From the NCBI GenBank assembly GCA_041675505.1, contig JBAYTR010000003.1, forward strand, positions 62,001 through 126,000: 64,000 bases of DNA. Reading direction: 5' to 3'. The position numbers were made by a program, and so were the translations under genes. The notes beneath the pieces are model-generated. The model worked only from the letters and a program-made list of their open reading frames with translations, did not search any database and was not told the origin of the DNA. This stretch comes from JAGPCK01 sp041675505. Lineage in GTDB: Bacteria > Bacteroidota > Bacteroidia > UKL13-3. This document shows, one piece after another, positions 9,101 through 17,300 of the stretch. Each line of letters opens with the position of its first letter. Within the stretch, counting starts at the first letter, position 1.

Positions 9101-10999
9101 TGGTATATTCTGTTCAGAGTATGTGCGCCCTACAATAAATAGATCATTTGAATCATTAATGGTTATTCCGTGGCAATATTCAGTTTGTGCACCACCCCAG
9201 TAAGTGCCCCAAACAAGTTGACCCGAAGGAGTAAATTTTGTAAGGAAACAATCTCTGCTTTGGCTTATTGCAGCTCTATGTGAACCCGGTGTTGAAATAC
9301 CGCCCGGTGAAGTAGTATGTCCGGTGATATAAACATTTCCTGCAACATCTGTTTCAATGCCCTCAGCAATGTCAGAATAAACACCTCCGTAGTAAGTTGC
9401 CCAAAGCCTGGCTCCGTAAGGGTTAAATTTTACAATAAGAATATCTTGCTCTCCGCTAAGGGTTCTTTGATAGCATCCGGGAGTAGTTAACAACGTATCG
9501 TTTCTCCAAAGTATTGAAAATGTAAGTATATTCTGGCTAGGATCTATAGTAACTTCGCTGAAATGAAAGGAGCCATTTACACTACCGTAATATGTACCCC
9601 ATATTCTGGTACCATAGGGGCTGAACTTCATAAGAAAACCGGATGCTTCTTGTGTTCCTCCCATTTTGGTGTTTTGAAAACCTCCTGAAGTAGCAATGTT
9701 GTTGGTTGATTTAGTAAATCCGCAACTATAGATATTTTCATTGGTATCACACTTCAAATCATAAATAGCTTCTGATTCATCCCCTCCAATATAAGTTGAC
9801 CATATTCTAACACCAGCAGCAGAAAATTTAGCCAAATAGCAATCAGAGGGGCCCGATAATACCGTTTGAAAAGCACCACTAGTTGCTATTCCACTTGCAG
9901 AAACAGAAGAACCACCGATGTAAATATTACCTTGTTTGGAAACGGCAATTGCTGATTCAAAACTCTCATAACCTGCTGCCCCATAGAAAGTACTCCACAA
10001 CCTTAACCCTTTTGAAGAGAATTTTGCTAAAAAAGCATCCTGATCTCCACCAAAGGAAGTTTGATGTGCACCGGAAGAAGCAAGATTGGTTATAGAATTG
10101 GTATGGCCACCGAATACGATGCTTTTATCAGCACCCATTTCAATCCCTCGCCCAATTGTTCTATTCTCTCCTCCAAAATAAGTGGCCCACACTATGGGGT
10201 CAATAATAAGTGTAGCCTGCGCATCATATGGCTCACAGTTGAACCTGTATGTATTTACTCCGTGTTTTTTGTATTTAACGTCAACTTTTTTCTTTTCACC
10301 ATCAGCAGTATGCTGCGAGAAACTCAACGGTATTTTTTCCTCCAAATTACCAATGGGAGTTTGTAATGTTATTTTTCCATCAGATTGTAAAGAGGTGTTT
10401 GCCCCAAGATACTCCAGTTGAATATCTGAAACATGCCCTCCCGGATGTACAATAAAATTATATTTAAAGGCAGTTGCATTTTCTGTGTCTGTAATAAACT
10501 CCACATCAATGTTTGGATAAATGTCTTTGTATACAATTTTTCTGTAGTGATGTACGTAGGTTATCCCTGCTTCAGGTGTTCCTGCAGTGAAGTAATTGAT
10601 GTAGTCATCAAAAACCCCTTCTTCTTGTATGGCTGAGTTGGGGTTGGCATTTTTAAAGTTAAGGTCAATACGGTAGGTTATCTCTTTGTAGTTGAAGGAG
10701 TCAATAATTGCTTTGGGCTTGGTAGTAATTTGATTAGAGGGCACACTGTCGGCAACTGATGCCTGTGCTTTGCGTATAAGCACATAACTGAGTCCGTTCT
10801 TTTTGAGCTGCACCTGAATATTTTGCACCTGAAGTACGTACTTTACATCGGGATTGTACCGGTAGGTAGCATCGGTGAACTGCCCTTTGTTTTCAATAAA
10901 GCCATAAGGAAGTTGATAATCCGGAAGGCCGGCATGTATTGCAGCCGGAAGCAAAGTGAGTAACGCAATGATGCATGAAGTATAAGCAGACTTTCTCAT
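6113..10999 (-). CDS. T9SS type A cargo with SBBP propeller and PKD repeats
   Basis: A 1,628-residue exported protein. The chosen start (ATG at 10999) gives a clean signal peptide (MRKSAYTSCIIALL, cut after AIHA); an ATG 36 nt further up lacks one. After GFIENKGQF comes an N-terminal domain ending in LIIDPIVWATYFGG, of the kind that precedes SBBP repeats. About seven SBBP propeller repeats follow (WSTFYG, WSTYIGG, WATYYGG and so on), then about eight Cys-containing PKD-like domains. The C-terminal sorting domain has YPNPNRGNFTIDF and ends KKIVVQ, which is the type A T9SS signal. The mature protein is presumably cell-surface or secreted. A TAnnTTTG promoter box lies 8 nt upstream. Function beyond a large adhesin-like surface protein is unknown. 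Confidence 0.9.
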   Translation of the reverse strand: MRKSAYTSCIIALLTLLPAAIHAGLPDYQLPYGFIENKGQFTDATYRYNPDVKYVLQVQNIQVQLKKNGLSYVLIRKAQASVADSVPSNQITTKPKAIIDSFNYKEITYRIDLNFKNANPNSAIQEEGVFDDYINYFTAGTPEAGITYVHHYRKIVYKDIYPNIDVEFITDTENATAFKYNFIVHPGGHVSDIQLEYLGANTSLQSDGKITLQTPIGNLEEKIPLSFSQHTADGEKKKVDVKYKKHGVNTYRFNCEPYDAQATLIIDPIVWATYFGGENRTIGRGIEMGADKSIVFGGHTNSITNLASSGAHQTSFGGDQDAFLAKFSSKGLRLWSTFYGAAGYESFESAIAVSKQGNIYIGGSSVSASGIATSGAFQTVLSGPSDCYLAKFSAAGVRIWSTYIGGDESEAIYDLKCDTNENIYSCGFTKSTNNIATSGGFQNTKMGGTQEASGFLMKFSPYGTRIWGTYYGSVNGSFHFSEVTIDPSQNILTFSILWRNDTLLTTPGCYQRTLSGEQDILIVKFNPYGARLWATYYGGVYSDIAEGIETDVAGNVYITGHTTSPGGISTPGSHRAAISQSRDCFLTKFTPSGQLVWGTYWGGAQTEYCHGITINDSNDLFIVGRTYSEQNIPTPNAIQSSYGGESDGFIARFDSAGVLKMATYYGGPDIDFIYEGACDHVGGAVFLGTTYSSTNIATPGAFRTTLLGEANAFLLKLSDCSHVFTLSANSSVCEGSEAVFTPSPSGTAGGCKYRWTGPNGLDTIAQTLRIKNIPLNAAGTYRVIRFDSGSTCIDTSFLPLQIYPKPKAGYQTNQLVQCLRDNLLICTDTSSLLNGTLTRTWISSLGDTATSPSFSKTFSSTGSYEIKLLVKSNNNCTDSTVKTLTVHPSAVVGFNSTKTSSCGSHEFLFSDTSKIETGSYTILWEFNDTTGTDTAIVSKKYVAEGSYSVKLITTSDKGCVDSSVLHLNLPPPFYQPHAGYLDNGLSSCQAKALTFTDTTYAPAQDSMGRIWEFSDGILLQDSIINRQFNGFGTYSVKLKTFTKNGCADSSIRTVKIYPQTKAGFSINHSTQCLRNNFIFIDTSKIDTGSFSILWQTGNGNTFTADSISISYLPGNYTVTQITTTNFGCKDTVQKNITVLPFPTPVAGFNENMLKHCLQENVFIFSDTSSISAGTLSRRWDFGDSTTAQSIQVSKSYSRSGSYMISLHIQSEKGCSDSAKKQIDVFPQPSAKFTANSLTSCLRDNRFIFTDSSYISSGSLSQVWYAGDNTSGSGTIFNKSFAQHGSFLITMVVTSDKNCVDTFESAVDVFPQTNIGFTSTTSAEQCDKNNSFYFLDTSRIQIGYYSRVWDFGDGETDTSLFATHHYNNPGKYLLKLITISDKGCKDSLLSLMNVFQQPMARIDVNDTIQCYLNHSYIFTDSTYASSKHSRMWNLGDGNLQTNSSFIKQYSDTGTYLVRLSVADENNCTDTDDVLVRILPNPSTPRITSVSHTTISCTPAYKYQWYLDGIPIRFSNRQHLPISQNGTYAVTVDSTNGCKNTSQDFEVLFFNDGVIKIYPNPNRGNFTIDFRTLQGEKRIFVTDVIGREVGYYTTLDSSKSFNLGPYLPKGVYFIEIHSQAGILVKKIVVQ

Positions 11000-11007
11000 A
11001 TCAAATT

Positions 11008-11015
11008 CAAATATA
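11008..11015 (-). promoter_or_regulatory. TAnnTTTG -7 box of the SBBP/PKD cargo gene
   Basis: On the minus strand this reads TATATTTG, the Bacteroidota -7 consensus, 8 nt before the ATG at 10999. Transcription would start only a few nt before the start codon. No good TTG -33 element is seen at the usual distance. Confidence 0.45.
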
Positions 11016-11309
11016 TAAAAAAATATAAAAGGCACTAAATGAAATTTATTTCTGTATCCGTTTTTTATATACTTTCCCGTTTCATACCATAAGGATTACT
11101 TTAAGTGAAGTTCAAACTCTGAAAATATTTTTTTTGGTTTTTCAATTTTCTTATTATTTTCGACAAAAAATTATCTATGCCTGTCTTTCTTGTCTGCCCT
11201 ATTTCCGTTTCTCTTCTACGTTTAATTTCTAAAGAAAAGGTAGATGCTGTTAATTCACATCTGCCTCATTTCTCTAGTTCTGCAGTTAGCCTATTCTTCA
11301 ACACTAAAA
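11016..11309. other. Intergenic region between divergent cargo and RHS genes
   Basis: AT-rich, with no convincing gene. One imperfect hairpin (GGTAGATG at 11239-11246 with CATCTGCC at 11258-11265, 8 bp including one G-T pair) lies upstream of the RHS promoter box. It has no T-tract and no assigned role. Confidence 0.4.
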
Positions 11310-11317
11310 TAACTTTG
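11310..11317 (+). promoter_or_regulatory. TAnnTTTG -7 box of the RHS gene
   Basis: TAACTTTG ends 4 nt before the RHS start codon. If used, the mRNA would begin at or next to the ATG. The -33 region has only TTA rather than TTG, so support is from the -7 box alone. Confidence 0.4.
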
Positions 11318-11321
11318 TCTT

Positions 11322-14300
11322 ATGAAAACAAACACCTGCCTTTTCTCAGCTATTGGTAACCTGTTCAGAATTTTTACCATCCTCTTACTTGGTGTATTGC
11401 CGTCAGTTGCACAGCAATCTCCCAATGCGGTGGCGCTTGGTGAATATGCCAATCTGCATCCGTTAAATTTCTATACCGGGCAAGCGGTTACCAGTGTACC
11501 TATTACTACCATTAGCGCCAAAGGGGTATCAGTGCCTGTTGCCTTGTCATACAATGCAGGTGCCATGCGGGTGGAAGCGATTGCCAGTAATGTGGGCATG
11601 GGTTGGGCATTAAATGCCGGAGGGGTAATAACGCGGGCAGTTATGGGTATACCCGATGATTACGTCTATGGTTCGTGGTTGGGGTATTTGTCAGGTACAA
11701 TACCCACATCGGTAAACAACTTTTCACTTACTGCTTCAGAGTCTGATACAAGAAATGCACTGGATTATTACAGAGATAATTACATGGATACAGAACCGGA
11801 TGTGTTTTTTTTCAACTTTAATGGAAGAACCGGAAAATTTGTATTTAATAAAGACAAAGAGGCTAAAATTATTTCAGGAGATCAAAAATTACTGATCAGT
11901 TATAACCGGAATTCAACCAGCCAGTTTATTGATAAGTTTGAAGTAACAGATGAAGCAGGAAATAAGTACTTTTTTGAGGCATATGAATATACTGCTACTA
12001 CTACTTATACACATACTGACTTTCCTACCGGTACCAACTCCACTTCTACTTCCAATACAGGTTTGACGCACTATTCCAGTTGGTACCTTACAAAAATACT
12101 AACCCCCTCATTTGAGGAAATACTATTTAATTATGCTGATGAAGAACAGACCTTCAGAACGGGTAATAGTCAACAGGCCCTATCCTGTACAGATGGGTCA
12201 TGCACCAACTATTATGAGAATGGCAACTACAAAGGCTATCTTATGCGGAATTATTCTCTTGTGGTAGTAAACGCCAAAAGGCTCACCAGTATATCGGGCC
12301 CGGTAAACGAGGTAAGTTTTGTAGCTTCAACAACTCCACGCAGCGATCTTCCGGGTTCGCACCGGATTGAAAAAATTGAAATACGAAACAAACTGAATAA
12401 CGGAGTCACCGGTTCGGTATTGGCTAAAACATTTTTGCTCTCTTATTTTGTCACCAACACAGGTACCAGCCCATCGGTACAGGAAAACTACAGATTGTTT
12501 TTAAGCGGGATAACAGAGACCGCCTACAACAGTACACAAAGCACACTTAACCCCTATGTGTTTACCTATAATCTCGCTTCCAACTCTGAGCTGCCGGCAA
12601 CAGTTAGCTGTGCGGTTGACTTATGGGGATACTGGAATGGAAAAAGCAATGCCCACCTCATTCCTAAGTTATATATTTATGGAACTTTGGATGGTTATGA
12701 GCGTTACTCACCAATACAAATTACTTCATTAGGAAGTCCGTCACATACTATGGACGGTGCCGACCGTTCTTCAGATATCAATTATGCCATAAAAGGAACG
12801 CTTAAGCAAATTGATTACCCCAACGGGGGCAGCACAGAGTTTGAATACGAGTTGCATGCATTCAGATTATACAACATGAATTTTTCGGGAGGAGGAATTC
12901 GGATAAAAAAGGTTATTACTAAAGATAATGTGAATACCGCCAATAATCTGGTCAGAGAAATTAAGTATGAGGACTTTTCTGATAATACCAAGTCCAGCGG
13001 GAGAATAGTAGCACTGCCCAGAGTGGCTTACAATACTTCCGAAAGAATTTATACTGGTGATGGAATGACTTGTGGTGATTGGAATTATTATTACAAGAAT
13101 GTTACAAGAATGTCTTCGAGCATGATATCCTTTGGGACGAGTCAGGGGAGTGATGTTGTATACAAGCAGGTCAGAGAAATTTTGGGTAATAATGGTAAAA
13201 CGGACTATTACTTTAGTGTACCTGCAACATATACGCGATACTCAGACTGTTTAGGCAGTGGATGTGATTGTGAGATTACAGAAGAAGGGTACTGCGATGG
13301 TTTACATACTTCACCCGCGACAATGTATGTAAGAGATGATTTAGACGGTATAAACTGTCAGACTAATTGCCCCAGAAATCCTGTATGGTTAGATTGTGCA
13401 GGTTTTTCAAGCGATAGTTACACTTATCCTTTTGCACCTTTGCCAGATTATGATTGGAACAGGGGCTTGTTGCTTAAGCGCAAAGACTTTGACCAGAACA
13501 ATAAATTGCTGAAGGAACTGGTGAACACCTACACATTGTTAGAAACAGAGACTACCCATAAAGTTTACGGCATAAAACAAGTTTATGCAAATAATTGGGG
13601 TGTGCAGCTTCCACTTGTTTTTTTCTCTAAATACCACTATTTAACAGGATACCAAAAAGTGCTTTCAAGTGCTTCTGAAACTTTGTATGATCAAGATCCT
13701 AACTATTCCAATGCAATTACATCAACCACCAGTTATCTCTATGAGAACACGGCCTTACTGGTACCTACAAAAGTAAATACAGTTAATAGTGACGGGGTGG
13801 AAGTAATAAAAAAGGTAAAGTATAATTCGCAATACGATGTTACTACTGTGAGCGGTACTGAAGCAACCGCCCTGAAGGCCATGGCCGACAGGCACATTCT
13901 TAACGTTCCGGTGGAAGAAGTTAAGTATACCAAACTGCCCGGTGAAAGCGAAAAGGTTATTGAAGCATCACTTAATACGTTCAGGTTGCAAAATATGCCG
14001 GGCACATCCAACACCTTAATTGTACCACACGAGAGTTTTTATTTGCCCTTAAGTGCACCACTCAGCAGCTTTACCTTCTCGGCAGTTAATGTTTCCAATC
14101 ACCAGTTCTGGAAAAACAGTACTTACATCAGGTCGGGCAAGTACGATTTATACGATGGTAATGGCAACCTGCTTCAGTTCACACCGGAAAATGGTGCCTC
14201 CGTTTCGTATAAATATACCTATGGGGTCAGTCGTTTCAATTATATTCTCCCTCAGGTAAGGGTGGCTGAGTTAGGTAATGCGGCCAACAGTGATGAGGAG

Positions 14301-17300
14301 GTGGGTAATGAGAGCGGCTATGCAGGTTTTGAAAGTGCATGTGATGAAGGAGTAGTGAACATGGGGGTTCCTTTAGAAGATTACTGGGAATTGTACCAAA
14401 CCGATGCCGATAATACACAGGCACACACCGGCAGCTACTCAAGAAAAGTGGATGCCGCTGTGAGCGGTACCGTAAACACCCTTTCCAGGTATTTTAAACC
14501 CGTTAATCAATGCCAGAAGTTTGTATTCTCCGTATGGGTCAAAACGGAAAGTGGTTTTGGAACCGACAAAGGAGTGCTTAAAATGGAGGTGTACCAAAAT
14601 GACAAAACTACAATTATTAGTGCTCAAGCCAATGTTGAAAAAAAATTCAGCGCACTGGCTGAGTGGACCCTTATAGAAGGGGTGGTTGATTTGAGTCCCT
14701 TTTGTAACTCAAACACCAACATGCACATAAAATGCTACATGAAGAGTGAAGACAACGCTAAAAGCTTTTATGTGGATGATATCATATTCAGACCGTACAA
14801 CGCGGTATTCAGCTACCACACACTCCACCCGGTATTTGGTGCGGCAACTTCTAAAACCGATGCACACAACCTTTCCGCACACGTGGAGTATGATGCTTTC
14901 GGGAGGCCCGAGTGGACCCGCGATTTTAAGGGAAACCGTCTCAGCCACACTATTTATTCGCAGCAAAATCCCTCTGTAAGTGGTGATTTCAGTTACGTGC
15001 AAACCGACCGCTTTCTTCAGGCAAATCAATCGGCCACCTACAGTCTTCCCTCACACGGTAACATTATTTCCGGCCGCAATTATACAGATGGTTTGGGCCG
15101 TCCGTTACAATCCATTGCCCTGTATGCCTCACCAACCTACAATGATATTATCTCACCCGTGGTGTATGATGCCCTGGGCAGGCAACCACGCACCTACCTG
15201 CCTTTTGCTGCTTCTGATAACAATAACGGAGGTGCCTACCGTTCAAATGCCCTGACTCAGCAGACTGCTTTTTACCGGGAGGCACAACGCATAGGCAGGG
15301 CGGTGAATCCTTGGTACGACCACCGCATTGAACGAAGTAACCTTAGCCGCTTGCTGGAGAAAAGCGCACCGGGCTATGATTTCCGTATGGAAAACGGACA
15401 TACTCTTTTGTTTCAGTACCGCACCAATACCTGTGACGATCAGGTACTGCATTGGATTTACAACGCCAGCACCCAGCGTTGGGAAGCCACAGAAGTTTAT
15501 GGTGCCGGCACCCTGCTGGTAGAAGAAACGCGTGATGAGAATTTTCACTGGATACTTACCTTCAAAGATAAATCAGGCCGTCACATTTGCACGTACACCC
15601 AGCGTACTGCTGCCCCCGCAGCCAATGCCACCAGTTTTAAAAACCAACACCCGCTTTTTGATTACAATGTGTACAATGTAACGTACAACATCTATGATCA
15701 GTTGGGCAACCTGATTATCACCGTGAGCCCGCAGGGTATGCTGGCCATGAACAGTGCAGGATTTAACCTTACGGCATCAATGATTACCAACCACACCACC
15801 ACCTACACATACGATAATAAAGGAAGGGTTATAGTAAAGGATGCAGGTAAAGAAAGCGAGGCCGAATATGTTTACGATAAAATGGGCCGAGCCTTATTAA
15901 ACCGAGATAAACACATGCCTGCACGGGAGTGGAAATTTGTGAAGCACGATGTGTTGGGCAGAGAGGTATTGAGCGGAATTTTTGAGGCCGGTGTAAATGA
16001 CACACGAGCCACCTTGCAGGTAGGAGCTGATGAGGCCGACTATATGTATGAAATACGCAGCAACACCAATTTCAGTCAAAACCAGGGTTACTCCAACAGA
16101 GCTTTCCCTACTCACCAACATGCAAAACTGCTGAGCGTTTCGTACTATGATGATTATGACTTTGATCTTGACGGTGACCAGGATGAGGTAAGTGTTCCGT
16201 CTTCTTCCACAGGAGTGAGAACCTCTAACCTCCTTACCGGCTCTAAACTTCGCAATATCTCCTACGATAACAGCATTAACAGTACCTGGTACCTGAGTAC
16301 CGTGTTTTATGACGATTACGGCAGGGTAACCACTGCCCGTAGTGAGAACCATACCGGGGGTACGCAGGAGGTAGTGAATACCTATAGTTTCAGCGGTAAC
16401 CTCACGCAAAGTGTACTTTCGCATAAACGTACTTCCAGTTCCTCAACGGTAACGGTAACCCACACATTCACGTATGACCACATGCTGCGCCCGCTCAAAA
16501 CCACGCACCAAGTAAACAATCAAAATGCCGTTATACTTTCATCTGCACAATACAATGAACTGGGGCAGCTTTACGAGAAAAATCTGCACTCTACCAATAA
16601 CGGGAGCAGTTACCTGCAATCGGTTGACTTTGCGTACGATGCACGGGGCTGGCTTACACACATCAACAAAGCTGATTTGAGCAATGACAACGGAGGATTT
16701 AACTGGAACAATTATGCTACCATTAACAGCATAGGGGCCCATGCCGGTTTGCAGGTGTACAGTTTTGGCAGTAGCGGAGTAACAAATGGTGAGTTTGCCG
16801 AGATTTCGAATGCCGCTGCAGCAAACGTGAGTAAAGCCGTAAGACAATACATGTTCAATAACGGTGGACCAATAGATTTTGATAACCCGGTATACATCTC
16901 TGACGAAATGAGTGAGAAAGCCATTATATGGCTGGAAAATCAGTTTTCAAACAGGTATGATTTTGAACGTGCCCTGCGCGTGTCACTGCCTTGCGGAGTA
17001 ACAGAGTATTCTGATAATTACACCAATGACCCCGATACATACAACGATGCCCTGTATGCAGCTTATCCCAACCGTACTGTGCTTAAATACAAATTGCGAA
17101 CAAGGCTCATCAACGCATTTGTGAATATAATCAATTCGCAAAGCCTTGACCGAACCTCTGCCAACTCAGCAGCAGCCAGTACAGTAAATACATTTTTTAC
17201 TGATGTGGTAAATGCCCTTTTAGGCAGCACGTATTCTGTTTCTACTTCGGTTTACCAGCTTCCGGCAGAGAACACCACTTACAGTGATTGTTACTTTGCC

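Noticed and set aside
11177..11359. 60-residue plus-strand frame before the RHS gene
   Set aside because: It overlaps the RHS start out of frame and lacks any motif. The region is better read as promoter and leader.
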